A stretch of 64,000 nt of DNA from the NCBI GenBank assembly GCA_003994795.1, contig AP018269.1, forward strand, positions 6,103,687 to 6,167,686, given 5' to 3'. Position 1 is the first letter of the stretch, and every line of letters starts with the position of its first letter. Shown piece after piece: positions 53,413 to 62,906 of the stretch. This stretch comes from Cylindrospermum sp. NIES-4074 (lineage in GTDB: Bacteria; Cyanobacteriota; Cyanobacteriia; Cyanobacteriales; Nostocaceae). The notes below the pieces were generated by a model. That model was not told the DNA's origin, searched no databases, and saw nothing but the letters and a program-made list of their open reading frames with translations. A program made the position numbers and the translations under genes.

Positions 53413-53595
53413 CTCTTCATTTCTACTATTAACTTAAGTTGCTAGTTAGGTCAGAAGGCAACAAGAGGTGTAGTGAAGTCTCTTAGAAGACTGACTCACA
53501 GGAGAAAATGATTACTGTTATCTGCTCTGTGGTAAGCGGGTAAATTAATAAACTAGCCTCTTGGTTTTCAAACAAGAAGTAGCAATTAGTAGAAA

Positions 53596-56500
53596 TTATG
53601 GGTATAGCTTTGAACTTCTAATAAAATTATTATAATCAGATGAAATTTGTGGAATGAGATGACTATATCTTTCGGGAAAAGCAACTATATCTGTATAATA
53701 GAAGGTATTATTTTTAGTATGAATATTGTTAAACAGATACTCATTCATTTGCTCTATCCATTGAGATGAACCCTCATAAATTAACGGATTACCAAAATTA
53801 TCTAGGACAATATATTTTCTATAATTCATCTCCGTTAATTTATTAAGTAAAGCTTTCGCAAGTGCTATGTGTTCCAGTGATAAAATTTCATTTTCCCAAT
53901 AAAGTATTGGACTATATTCTTCAATTATGCTCAGAGAAGAAAGTAGAATTTCAAAGTCAAATCCATCCGTATCAGTTTTTAGAAGTACACACTTGGGTAA
54001 GTTGTAATCCTTAAGAATAGATTCTAACGAATCTGATTTTACAATTTTATTTTCTCTTTCTACTGCTCTCGCTGTGCCGCTACTTTTTACCAGTTCTACA
54101 TTTTTAAAATTATTGCCTGATATAAAAGAATTTATCAAAATAGTTCTCTGTTTATATTCTGAAAGATTATGTTCCATAATCCAAAAGAATTCTTCATCTG
54201 CTTCTATACACACAATCGGATTTGAGCAATATTGCAGTAACAAAGCTGTTGTATCACCAACATTTGCTCCAATGTCCACTATAAAATCTTCAGAGTTTGG
54301 TAAATATTTAGCTAGAACACCAATAAATTTATCATAAAGCCTGAATCTATTCTGATAGCTCGGCAAAGCATGATCAGGGGGAATATTTATAGGGATTTCT
54401 TTTATCTTGTAGGTAATTAAATTGTTTAATATTTTGGATTCTATTTGTTTTTTTTCTTTTAAGAAAATATGTATTTGATTGCTTAAGTTATCTATTTTGC
54501 TAGATACTAGCTGATCTACTGGCACTTGTGCTAAAGCTTGTTGATCTTCGTGTTCTAAAACAATTCTGGTATTGATTCTAGGTAATAAAGCTTCCCACTG
54601 TATATCAGCTAAGTTTCCCAAGAGAGAAATTTCTAGCCCCTCGGTAATATCTAAATCTTCTTGCATTAGAAGATTCATAGTTACACTAGATAACAAAAGT
54701 TCAGCATCCTCACCAGCAATGTTAGTTGTGTTAACTAGAAGGGTAATTTTATCACTATCAGCATTAGTTGCTACTACCTTAATCACTTGTTCCAAGTCTA
54801 AGCTGATTAACTCTTCCGTTTGCGACCAATCAGGGAAAATGATTAAATTAATTTCCTTAAGATTTAAAGTCTGGAGAGTAGTATCAATTAAGGCATAACT
54901 GACGCTGTTAGCCATCTTTGTCCAAGAAAACTTTTTCGCTTGCGCTAAACCTGCCGTAATTAATGAGTTACGAATACCAGGCTTTTGCACTTCACAGAGT
55001 GCATTTGCCATTTCCTCTACATCATCATCCTTCACATATACTGCCGCTGTTCCTGCTACTTCTGGAATTGAGGCGTTAGGACAGGTTATTACAGGACAAC
55101 CACAAGCCATTGCTTCAAGAACTGGCATTCCAAAACCTTCATACTTAGAAGGGTAAACTAGAGCTACTGCACCTGAATAAGCTGTTGCTAACTCTTCATC
55201 ACTGAGTTGAACCGTATGAACTACACTACTTAATGTGTAAGCTCTAAACTCGGGTGCTAGTACACCGCCGCTGCCGGTCAAGACAATATCAAATCCATAA
55301 CTACTGGCAAGTTGCGAAAAAGCTTGGAAAAATAAAATACTGTTTTTGTAACCACTGCCTGCACCAACCAAAAGGAAGTATGGTTTGGTAATACCATATT
55401 TGATTTTAAAATAATTAATATTATCCTGGGAAACCGGAAAAAATACTTGATGATTAACGCCATTTTTGGCAATTGTTATAGAGTCTAAGGAAATATCTGG
55501 AAAATAATTCACTAAGTCTTTAGCTGTATTTTCTGAAACAGCAATATATGCTGCTGCATGATGAATTCCATAGTGCTTTTCTCGCCACATGGGATTCTCT
55601 AAATTCCAATCAAATATTTCTGGAATCATGTCATGTACCATGAATACAGAAGGTGTTGTAATTGGCGTTGTATAGTAAGATGAGATAAATAAATCTGCAC
55701 TTTCTTCATCGCATACTTGCTGTAGCATTTTCCGGTCAGCATCAGTGCTATTGTAGCTATAAGCTGGCACGGGGATGTACTTAATCCCAGGAATTTTGGG
55801 AGCAGTTCCAGCACGATCAAGTACAGTGATATGTTGAGCAAAACCGTTATTTACCCATTCTTCTAATAAGGACTTCCAGACACGAGCTATGCCAGTTTGA
55901 TAGAGTTGGAAAAATACACCGTCAACTAATACTGTTGGTTTTTGCCTACTATGGTTAGTGACTTCTTCGGGAAAAATTACTGAATTGGAATGATGACGAT
56001 TAATGAGTGAGATAACTGCCTTTGAGTAATCACTTTGAAGCAGAGACTCTTTTGTGAATGCTTCTGGCTGACTCTCACATAATCTTTTAAATATATCTGG
56101 GGCAAGTTTTTTTTCTGTGATTAGGTGTAAAGAAGAACCATTAGAGTACAAATTTAAACCATATTTATCTGCGATTATGGATAGTGTTTTAAAGGTGTAG
56201 ATAGAAATATTTTTTCCTTCGTAAGGAGCGTAGTACCACCACTCATTTGGCTGTGGATTATTTTCAGGTAAAAGTTCTGTACTAAATAAAATATTTTTGG
56301 AAAATTTTAAAATATTCTCAATTTCTTCTAGGGGATTTACAAAATGCTCAAATACTTTAAATGCAGTTACTAATTCATAGGTGTCACTATCAGCTTTATC
56401 CCATTCAAAACCTTGAGCGAATAAGTTTGTACAGAATTTATCCATCCAGTAAAAATCAAAACCTAAATCCCTCATCATTCTGACAAACAGACCATAGCCT

Positions 56501-56769
56501 CCGCCATAGTCTAAAAACTTTGCCTGATGATTGAAGAGATGGAAGAGAATATGAGCGGATCTTCGTGAAAAAGTGTTGTTTCTGAATACTAAATCAACAT
56601 CAGTTTTAGCTATAGCATTAGAATAAGCTTCTTCTAACCAGTATGGTTCTTCCGTCTGCACAAAACCGCAATTAGAACATTGGAAATAATCGACTTTATA
56701 TTTACCCAGTAAAACTGCTTTGGCAAAAGCGTACGAATCTGTTTTACAAGCTTTACATTTTATCGACAT
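53596..56769 (-). CDS. Four-module methyltransferase / GT4 glycosyltransferase / FkbM methyltransferase
   Basis: A 1057-residue fusion. Residues 1-230: a zinc-ribbon-like start (CKACKTDSYAF...FQCSNCGFV) and a class I SAM methyltransferase (AKFLDYGGGYGLFVRMMRDL). About 270-630: a GT4 glycosyltransferase (TGIARVWKSLLEEW, PYFLLVGAGSGYKNS, ALVYPSKYEGFGMPVLEAMACGCPVI with the E-x7-E pattern). About 637-765: the module shared with the 694-residue neighbour (NLIIFPDWSQTEELISLDLE). About 810-1000: an FkbM methyltransferase (FIVDIGANVGDTTALLLQYC, PIVCIEADEEFF, LLKTDTDGFDFEIL). It would build and methylate a surface glycan. ATG at 56769. Confidence 0.85.
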   Translation of the reverse strand: MSIKCKACKTDSYAFAKAVLLGKYKVDYFQCSNCGFVQTEEPYWLEEAYSNAIAKTDVDLVFRNNTFSRRSAHILFHLFNHQAKFLDYGGGYGLFVRMMRDLGFDFYWMDKFCTNLFAQGFEWDKADSDTYELVTAFKVFEHFVNPLEEIENILKFSKNILFSTELLPENNPQPNEWWYYAPYEGKNISIYTFKTLSIIADKYGLNLYSNGSSLHLITEKKLAPDIFKRLCESQPEAFTKESLLQSDYSKAVISLINRHHSNSVIFPEEVTNHSRQKPTVLVDGVFFQLYQTGIARVWKSLLEEWVNNGFAQHITVLDRAGTAPKIPGIKYIPVPAYSYNSTDADRKMLQQVCDEESADLFISSYYTTPITTPSVFMVHDMIPEIFDWNLENPMWREKHYGIHHAAAYIAVSENTAKDLVNYFPDISLDSITIAKNGVNHQVFFPVSQDNINYFKIKYGITKPYFLLVGAGSGYKNSILFFQAFSQLASSYGFDIVLTGSGGVLAPEFRAYTLSSVVHTVQLSDEELATAYSGAVALVYPSKYEGFGMPVLEAMACGCPVITCPNASIPEVAGTAAVYVKDDDVEEMANALCEVQKPGIRNSLITAGLAQAKKFSWTKMANSVSYALIDTTLQTLNLKEINLIIFPDWSQTEELISLDLEQVIKVVATNADSDKITLLVNTTNIAGEDAELLLSSVTMNLLMQEDLDITEGLEISLLGNLADIQWEALLPRINTRIVLEHEDQQALAQVPVDQLVSSKIDNLSNQIHIFLKEKKQIESKILNNLITYKIKEIPINIPPDHALPSYQNRFRLYDKFIGVLAKYLPNSEDFIVDIGANVGDTTALLLQYCSNPIVCIEADEEFFWIMEHNLSEYKQRTILINSFISGNNFKNVELVKSSGTARAVERENKIVKSDSLESILKDYNLPKCVLLKTDTDGFDFEILLSSLSIIEEYSPILYWENEILSLEHIALAKALLNKLTEMNYRKYIVLDNFGNPLIYEGSSQWIEQMNEYLFNNIHTKNNTFYYTDIVAFPERYSHLIPQISSDYNNFIRSSKLYP

Positions 56770-56859
56770 ACCATTACCCAGAATCTATATTTTTTCTAAA
56801 AAACCGCTGTAAGATTGGCTAAAATTAGGCTAAAAATTATTATTTTTTCTAGCATATTA

Positions 56860-57297
56860 CTAATTTTCTTTCCCCTGTGGTTTCTTCATTTGCTCCAACA
56901 GCGCTTTATAATCTTGCCTATCGGGGTGCAGCCTCACCAACTTCTGCAAAATTTCTACAGAACCCTTGGTATCCTTCAACTGTAGCCGCAACACTGATAG
57001 CTTCTCTAGAGCAACTTGGTTGTCTGGTTCTCGCTTTAAAACCAACTCGTAACTCCGTACCTCTTGCTGTAATGCAGTTTCAGCAGACGCAGTGGCTGAT
57101 GGAGGAGTAGCTGATGGAGGAGTAGCTGATTGAGGAGTAGCTGATTGAGGATGATAAATAGCCTGTTGGATTGCAGGAACTACTGCAAAAACTGTGGAAC
57201 CAACAAAGGACACAACCGATACTATGGTAATAATTCTTTTTTTACGCTCAATCTGCTTGCCACGCTTAATGAGATAGTCTTCGCTTGAACTCGTCAT
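56860..57297 (-). CDS. Membrane-anchored TPR-like protein with a repeat linker
   Basis: A 145-residue protein: cytosolic basic start (LIKRGKQIERKKR), one TM segment (IITIVSVVSFVGSTVFAVVP), an SATPP-type linker encoded by tandem 15-base repeats (57095-57150), then helices resembling a TPR unit (LQQEVRSYELVLKREPDNQV, ALEKLSVLRLQLKDTKGSVE, ILQKLVRLHPDRQDY). Probably a tether for protein interactions. ATG at 57297. The repeat number could vary between strains. Confidence 0.7.
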   Translation of the reverse strand: MTSSSEDYLIKRGKQIERKKRIITIVSVVSFVGSTVFAVVPAIQQAIYHPQSATPQSATPPSATPPSATASAETALQQEVRSYELVLKREPDNQVALEKLSVLRLQLKDTKGSVEILQKLVRLHPDRQDYKALLEQMKKPQGKEN

Positions 57298-57950
57298 CTT
57301 TTAATAGTTGCTGCAATAAATACTTGTATGACAGCTATCCTCCTCATTATGAGAATACCCACGTCCCTACAGAAACTATCATCTAATTCGCATATAGACT
57401 GATGAGCGGGAGTTAGGATGCAAAACCAATGCCCAGCCCTAGTGTATTTTTATAGACAATGTTAATATTAATTTTTGTTAAGATTTACAATAATTTAGTT
57501 TAATTCCATATGTTTGCGATAGGCTAGACGGCGTTATAAATCTAGATAATGAGCTAATATTTCCCATCAAGGGCAAATTTTACTGTGAATCAAAAACGGT
57601 TAAAGCGGCCCCTAATCGTATGGGTTTTTCCAAAAGCACCATTGCTTAAGTGACAAAAAAATAAAATTTTGCAGGTTGTCCCCACTCGCGCTATCATTGC
57701 AGTTTCAAGGACGACTAATTTTTTGACTCGGCTTCCGCGATGCCTATCTGGCACAGATCAGAGATTTTTGGTGGTAATTACCGTACAAAACCGAAATTTC
57801 CACCCACTTAGTAGAGTTAGTTATGGTATAGTTAGAAAGTTGAGACTAGCTTTACCAAACGACAACGCCCTACGCATCGGTAATAATTGCAAAACGGAAA
57901 GCAGTTTTGATTAAGCATTTACTAAACAAAATCTGAACTCCATCTAGGTT
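57298..57950. other. Intergenic stretch, no gene recognised
   Basis: About 650 bases upstream of the 72-residue gene. A plus-strand frame of 81 codons at 57669-57914 is not supported by composition or a ribosome-binding site. No RNA or strong hairpin was found. Confidence 0.4.
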
Positions 57951-58169
57951 ATGACTCAGCAAGTGATTCACCCTATGGTGAAATTGCAGCGCAATGTGCA
58001 ATCACTCGTAGAATCGAATATTATCAAGCCAACCGATAGCATCTGGAAAATTGCTTTACTCTACGGCAATGAATGGCAGCACTGGAAACAGGAACTGCTA
58101 GACTTTGGTTTTAGTATGCAAGACCCAATTAGTGAGTTGCTAGCGGTAGAAGCTTGGGACGAAGAATAA
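57951..58169 (+). CDS. Small conserved protein (possibly DUF4327)
   Basis: A 72-residue soluble protein: MTQQVIHPMVKLQRNVQSLV, ESNIIKPTDSIWKIALLYGN, EWQHWKQELLDFGFSMQDPI, ending ELLAVEAWDEE. The HPMVKLQRxVxSLV and SIWKIAL patterns look like a small cyanobacterial family, perhaps DUF4327, but this is from memory. Acidic C-terminus; mainly helical. No enzyme motif. ATG at 57951. Confidence 0.7.
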   Translation: MTQQVIHPMVKLQRNVQSLVESNIIKPTDSIWKIALLYGNEWQHWKQELLDFGFSMQDPISELLAVEAWDEE

Positions 58170-58229
58170 ATTTTGCTCTTTAAGGATGAAATTTCTTTCG
58201 TTCCTTCATCCTTAGTCCATCTATACTCC

Positions 58230-59510
58230 CTAATATTGGCAAGCAGCTAGTGCCGTAGCTAATTCATTGGCTGTTTGATAGCGATCGCGTGGCAGAGGTT
58301 CTGTAACGTGGTCGATAACCTCCCTTAATTGGGGAGTAATGGTGGGAATCTTTGTCATATCAAAGCGGAAATTTCGTCCTTTTTGGCGGTAAAACTTGAA
58401 AGGATTTTCGCCTGTGAGCAAGAAAATTAGCGTTGGCCCAATGGCATACAAATCTGATTGAGTTAGAGGCTGTCCCCGTTCTTGTTCGGGAGCGCAATAA
58501 CCTTCTGCACCAATCCGAGTGCCTGGTGCCGTGCCAGTTTCTTTCACAGCGCCAAAATCTAACACCACTATGTGATTATTAGAAATTCGCGCCATCAGGT
58601 TAGCGGGTTTAATATCGCGATGAATCAGCGGTGGATCTTGGCTATGGAGATAGTTGAGGATATCGCAGGTTTGGATCATCCAGGCGATCGCTAAACTGGG
58701 AGTTACTGGGCCAGTGGTGTAGATAAGTTTTTCTAAATCCTGACCGTGAATTAATTCCATTGCCAAGTATTTTTTACCATTTTCTACAAAGAAGTCGTAA
58801 TACTGGGGAATCCCTGGATGGTTAAGGCCTTTAAGTGTATGTGCCTCCCGTTCAAACAATTCCTGGGCCTTGGCAATTTTCGCCATATCAGCATTCATTT
58901 GCTTTAACACCAGCAGCTGTGGGACACCCGTTATCAAACCTGCGGCATCCCAAGCCAGATAAGTTGTCCCCATACCCCCTTGTCCCAAGGTTCGCAACAC
59001 CTGATAATTACGAATTGTCTGTTGCACTGACAAAGGTTGACCACAGTGAATGCAAAATTGATTACCTGGAGAGTTACCTTCGTGGGTGCAAGTGGGGGAT
59101 GAAGTTGCTGATTTTTGGGCGGAGAATATTGGTGCAATTGCCTTTGTCTTTTCCCCCAGGATTTCCTCCCACGGTAAATTGTCTGCTTCTGTTACCTCCT
59201 GAAGTTGAACTTGTAGTGTGGGGCCTCCCTGCGCTAGTTGCAACAGACAATTATCAGGTAGAGGACTCTGAATCACAAGGACGCCATTAAGAAAAGTGCC
59301 ATTTGTGCCTTTACTAAGCACTTGCCAAGAATCTCCACCATTGGCAGTTTTGACTTTCTTAAGTTCCAAATGATAACGAGAAACCAAACTATCAGTTAAA
59401 ACGACGTGATTATCTGCCGCCCGACCAATCCGAATCAGGGCGGAGTTCTCAAAGCACCAGTGCTTGAGGGGCGTTTTTTGTTGCGCTGCTAACAGGGTCA
59501 GAGTAACCAC
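58230..59510 (-). CDS. FHA-domain serine/threonine protein kinase
   Basis: A 426-residue kinase. FHA domain at about 20-90 (IRIGRAADNHVVLTDSLVSR, YHLEL), which binds phosphothreonine. A zinc-ribbon-like C-x-H...C-x2-C segment (CTHEG...QFCIHCGQPL) sits before the Hanks kinase (170-425): glycine loop LGQGGMGTTYLAW, Lys in LLVLKQMN, HRDIKPANLM and DFGAVKE. GTG start at 59510, AGG just upstream. It faces a PP2C gene upstream on the same strand, so kinase and phosphatase are likely functionally linked. Confidence 0.9.
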   Translation of the reverse strand: MVTLTLLAAQQKTPLKHWCFENSALIRIGRAADNHVVLTDSLVSRYHLELKKVKTANGGDSWQVLSKGTNGTFLNGVLVIQSPLPDNCLLQLAQGGPTLQVQLQEVTEADNLPWEEILGEKTKAIAPIFSAQKSATSSPTCTHEGNSPGNQFCIHCGQPLSVQQTIRNYQVLRTLGQGGMGTTYLAWDAAGLITGVPQLLVLKQMNADMAKIAKAQELFEREAHTLKGLNHPGIPQYYDFFVENGKKYLAMELIHGQDLEKLIYTTGPVTPSLAIAWMIQTCDILNYLHSQDPPLIHRDIKPANLMARISNNHIVVLDFGAVKETGTAPGTRIGAEGYCAPEQERGQPLTQSDLYAIGPTLIFLLTGENPFKFYRQKGRNFRFDMTKIPTITPQLREVIDHVTEPLPRDRYQTANELATALAACQY

Positions 59511-59564
59511 AATACAACCTAAAGGCTAAGAGGTAAAAGGATTAGGAATTTTCCCCTGTGGGGA

Positions 59565-59605
59565 ATTCAAAATGCAAAAGGCAAATTGAGTCTTGCATTT
59601 TGAAT
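59565..59605. repeat. Inverted repeat between kinase and phosphatase genes
   Basis: ATTCAAAATGCAA (59565-59577) and its exact reverse complement TTGCATTTTGAAT (59593-59605), a 13-pair perfect stem in the 114-base gap. It may be a terminator-like or processing structure. Confidence 0.6.
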
Positions 59606-59624
59606 AGCTCAATTGCCAGTTACT

Positions 59625-61571
59625 TCATCGATAACTTTCTTGATTTGGGCGGACTTTTGCCCGGATGAGTACGGCCGTGATGTTGTCATGACCATTGTGT
59701 TGATTCGCCAAATCAATTAAGTTGGTAACGCCCAGTTCCAGGTTAGCGCCAGAACTAAGCAGCGGTTCTAGGTGAGTCTGCCAGTTGATTTCTAGTAAAT
59801 CATTATCTGATAGACCGTCGGATGCCAACAGCAGGAGAGTATCTTCATTGATGTCGAAAAACTCCACACTGGGATTAATCGAATGTTCGTCACGGGGCCC
59901 TAAGGCTTGGGTAAGTTGGTAAGCATCTGGGCGAGCATAAGCTATGCTTGCTTCTACTCCCCTAGCAATTTCCCGTTGACCGACTTCGTGATCTACTGTG
60001 ACTTGTTCCAGACCCCGCTTGCGAGTCAAGCGATAGAGACGGCTATCTCCCACATGAGCGATCGCACCATGTGTATCTTGCACTAACAACATTACCAGAG
60101 TAGTACCCATGCGCCCAACACCGGAACGGGACTCTTGGATATTGAGACTGTAAATTGCTTGATTAGCTAAATACACTGCCTCACGAATGCTGTCTTCTGT
60201 GGGTAATTGGCTGGAAATCCAGTGTTCTTGAAAGTATTTTTGCAGAGTGCTGACTGCCAATTCACTGGCTATTTCACCACCAGCGTGTCCTCCCATGCCA
60301 TCGCAGAGAATATATAAACCACGTGCCTGTAGAACTCGGCTTTTGGGTAATTCCTGCTTGTTAATTTTGGTTTGGATGCCAAAGTAGTCTTCATTGTGAC
60401 GACGTTGACGCCCTACATCAGTACGTCCTGCATCTTCCAAGCTGCTTAACTGCATTGACAGGACAATAGTTGGCATATCATCGCTTTTGCCAGCAGAATC
60501 TTCTGGCTGATCATTTAATTGCAGGATAGTCGGTGCAGGGGTGTATTTTCCTTCTATGGTTTCAGGGTTGGAGGGTAGTTCTAATTCTGCGGCTATTTCC
60601 TCCAAACGCGATCGCAACTCAGCCAGTGTTTCCAGTTTACCGACTTCCAAATCCTCCAACATTTGCACCACAGAGCCAAATTGAGTGCGTTGAGACTGTC
60701 TAAAGAGTGTCTGCCAAACCTGCCCCAAAGCTTGGATGCTTAAAGAACGCGCTGCTACACCTTTTGGCAAATCACTAGGAGGCTGATTATTCAATGGTTC
60801 TACATACAACCTTTGTAATGCCAGCGTTTGGTCTTCATCTAATCGCAGATTCGACAATTCCAACAAACTTTGCCGACAATTCACCAGTTCCAGCACCCCC
60901 CAGAGTTGGGTCATCTGATAACACCAGTGTAAAATTTGCAACGAACTTGTTGACTCGTCTTGCCAGAGTTCGACTAAAGGCTGCCAATGGGAGCGGTCTT
61001 CAATAAGTACCACCTGCATATTGCCTTGCTGCCATGCGTCGTGAATCAGCGGTATTCCTGGTTGAATCTCGGACTGTAAGCCTATGTAAGCTTTAGCGAA
61101 ACCCGGAATACCACTTGCGCCCACTGATGGCGTTATCAGCCCCTTTGGCTCATTTTCCAACATGGCCTCAATGGGTGATATCTGATACGGCTGGCAATCT
61201 AAAACTCTCACCCCTAACTCAATATTGGCGGAGTTCTCTGAGACTAGTGGCGGTTCCAATACTTGATAGCGCTGCTCTGGGTCTAGATAAGAGCCTACCG
61301 AAAATTCAGATGGGATGAGGGCAGAAATTTTCTCTTCATCTGCTATTTCCGTATTTTCTCCTAGCTTTAAAGCTGCAAAATTTACATTTTGGGCAACTAT
61401 TGCCCACCAAACTGTGCCGCATTCCGCACCACAGTTATGGCAGTTTCGAGCGGTCAAAACTACCTCTGTACTGCATTCAGGACAGACCTTGTGAATTAGG
61501 GACGTGCCACAGTTTTGACAGAATTTATTACTATTAGGGTTTTCAAATTTACAATCTGGGCAAATTAGCAT
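59625..61571 (-). CDS. PP2C-type protein phosphatase with N-terminal zinc ribbons
   Basis: A 648-residue protein. Residues 1-55 hold paired zinc-ribbon motifs (LICPDCKFENPNSNKFCQNC, VCPECSTEVVLTARNCHNC). A long middle of unknown role follows (60-375), then the PP2C domain (380-640) with RQRRHNEDYFG, LCDGMGGHAGGEIAS, GTTLVMLLV, HVGDSRLYRL and ASDGLSDND, all metal-binding Asp residues present. It should dephosphorylate Ser/Thr phosphoproteins, possibly those of the adjacent FHA kinase. TTAAGGAACTTCC precedes the ATG. Confidence 0.9.
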   Translation of the reverse strand: MLICPDCKFENPNSNKFCQNCGTSLIHKVCPECSTEVVLTARNCHNCGAECGTVWWAIVAQNVNFAALKLGENTEIADEEKISALIPSEFSVGSYLDPEQRYQVLEPPLVSENSANIELGVRVLDCQPYQISPIEAMLENEPKGLITPSVGASGIPGFAKAYIGLQSEIQPGIPLIHDAWQQGNMQVVLIEDRSHWQPLVELWQDESTSSLQILHWCYQMTQLWGVLELVNCRQSLLELSNLRLDEDQTLALQRLYVEPLNNQPPSDLPKGVAARSLSIQALGQVWQTLFRQSQRTQFGSVVQMLEDLEVGKLETLAELRSRLEEIAAELELPSNPETIEGKYTPAPTILQLNDQPEDSAGKSDDMPTIVLSMQLSSLEDAGRTDVGRQRRHNEDYFGIQTKINKQELPKSRVLQARGLYILCDGMGGHAGGEIASELAVSTLQKYFQEHWISSQLPTEDSIREAVYLANQAIYSLNIQESRSGVGRMGTTLVMLLVQDTHGAIAHVGDSRLYRLTRKRGLEQVTVDHEVGQREIARGVEASIAYARPDAYQLTQALGPRDEHSINPSVEFFDINEDTLLLLASDGLSDNDLLEINWQTHLEPLLSSGANLELGVTNLIDLANQHNGHDNITAVLIRAKVRPNQESYR

Positions 61572-61781
61572 AGTGGAAGTTCCTTAATTTTCCTTCTAAG
61601 GTGCTTCTAGCCACTAAGATCCAAAGTGCCACAATTGGCCGCCCCTGCCTACAGTAGACCTATAAGAAATTGTGGTTTCACGAGGGAATTTTGGTGGCAG
61701 TATTAATTGTGACGCATATTCGTAAAATAATTCAGATATAGGCAAGGCAATTATTCACAATATTATTTTTTGGGAGAAAAA

Positions 61782-62411
61782 TTACGCTTTGGGTGCAGCA
61801 GCTCTGCTCGGTGCTGAATGAGAATTGTACAATGATTTGATTTCCGGGGGTGTGAGTTCACGCCATTCACCTGGTTGTAGGCCATTTAATTGCAGGTGGG
61901 CGATGCTAACTCTGATCAATCGCAAAGTGGGAAACCCTACAGCAGCGGTCATGCGGCGTACTTGGCGGTTTTTGCCTTCTGTCAAAGTCATTTCTAGCCA
62001 AGCTGTGGGGATATTTTTGCGAAATCTAATGGGCGGATGGCGTTGGTGTAGCCAGCCGCAGGCATCGCTCACCTGTGGCTCCTCTGGTAATAGTCTAACT
62101 TGGGCTGGTCGAGTGCGGTAATCTTTAATTTCTACACCTGTTTCTAGCTTGTTTATCGCCTCTGCATCGGGAATTCGCTCCACCTGCACCCAGTATGTAC
62201 GTTTATGCCCAAAACGCGGATTAGAGAGGCGATGCTGCAATTTTCCGTCGTTTGTCAATAACATTAACCCTTCACTGTCCCAATCTAAACGCCCCACAGG
62301 ATAGATATCGGGAATTTGAATATAATCTTTCAGGGTGCTATGTTTGGGCGTTTCTTGCGTAAACTGGCTCAGAACCCCATAAGGCTTGTGAAAAATAATA
62401 TGTTTGGTCAT
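61782..62411 (-). CDS. RNA pseudouridine synthase (RluE/RsuA-like)
   Basis: A 209-residue pseudouridine synthase lacking the S4 domain. The catalytic Asp43 is in [31 protein letters not shown] and [19 protein letters not shown] are the other conserved strands of the RsuA/RluE/RluF group. It isomerises a uridine in rRNA, probably 23S. ATG at 62411; the sequence upstream is a GTCATTAGTCATT tandem array. Confidence 0.88.
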   Translation of the reverse strand: MTKHIIFHKPYGVLSQFTQETPKHSTLKDYIQIPDIYPVGRLDWDSEGLMLLTNDGKLQHRLSNPRFGHKRTYWVQVERIPDAEAINKLETGVEIKDYRTRPAQVRLLPEEPQVSDACGWLHQRHPPIRFRKNIPTAWLEMTLTEGKNRQVRRMTAAVGFPTLRLIRVSIAHLQLNGLQPGEWRELTPPEIKSLYNSHSAPSRAAAPKA

Positions 62412-62445
62412 TGGTCATTAGTCATTAGTCATTGGTCATTAGTTT
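62412..62445. repeat. Short tandem repeat GTCATTA
   Basis: Four to five imperfect copies of GGTCATTA/GTCATTA at the start of a 495-base gap, resembling STRR arrays of heterocystous cyanobacteria. Confidence 0.6.
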
Positions 62446-62541
62446 AAGAGTAATTTTGCTTGAGGAATGGGGAGGAGTGGGTGAGAGTTAGCGATCGCCC
62501 CGTATTACCATATTACTTAGACTATTTCCCATATTTCGTAG

Positions 62542-62560
62542 AACAGGCGTCTCGCCTGTT
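62542..62560. repeat. Palindromic hairpin with GGCGTCTCGCC core
   Basis: AACAGGCG-tct-CGCCTGTT, eight pairs perfect. Related through its core to 35792-35812. Confidence 0.75.
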
Positions 62561-62615
62561 TTAGGGTACAGGTAGGATAGATGCAATTGAGTCTTCAACC
62601 CATTCCCTAACTTCC

Positions 62616-62786
62616 ATGACTCTTGCTAAACCTACTGAATTAGACATTACTCATCTTCCCGACCACACAGAGTTACCAAAGTCAGACGGAACCTTTGTCA
62701 AAAATTTTCAAGAACACCCCCAAAGCATTCTGCTGACTGACTCTATTAACAGCGTATTGCAACAACTACTAATTTGCGAGCCATAG
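62616..62786 (+). pseudogene. Truncated Uma2-family gene fragment
   Basis: A 56-residue frame beginning MTLAKPTELDITHLPDHTEL, then PKSDGTFVKNFQEHPQSILL and TDSINSVLQQLLICEP. The LPDHTELPKSDGTFVKNFQ and HPQSILLTDS motifs are the N-terminus of a longer Uma2-type protein. The frame stops at TAG where the family normally continues with the nuclease-like core. So it is a relic, or a very short derivative. Confidence 0.6.
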
Positions 62787-62906
62787 CTTAGTAAATAATA
62801 GATATTTTTTGCGCTCTTACTTTGCGACTTTGCGCCTACCCTGCGGGAACGCCTGAAGGCGAATGCGTGAGATAAAAAATATGTATCTAAATAAACGGAA
62901 ATAATT

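Noticed and set aside
57669-57914. 81-codon plus-strand frame
   Set aside because: Arg/Leu-rich shadow-like sequence without a ribosome-binding site in an otherwise non-coding stretch.
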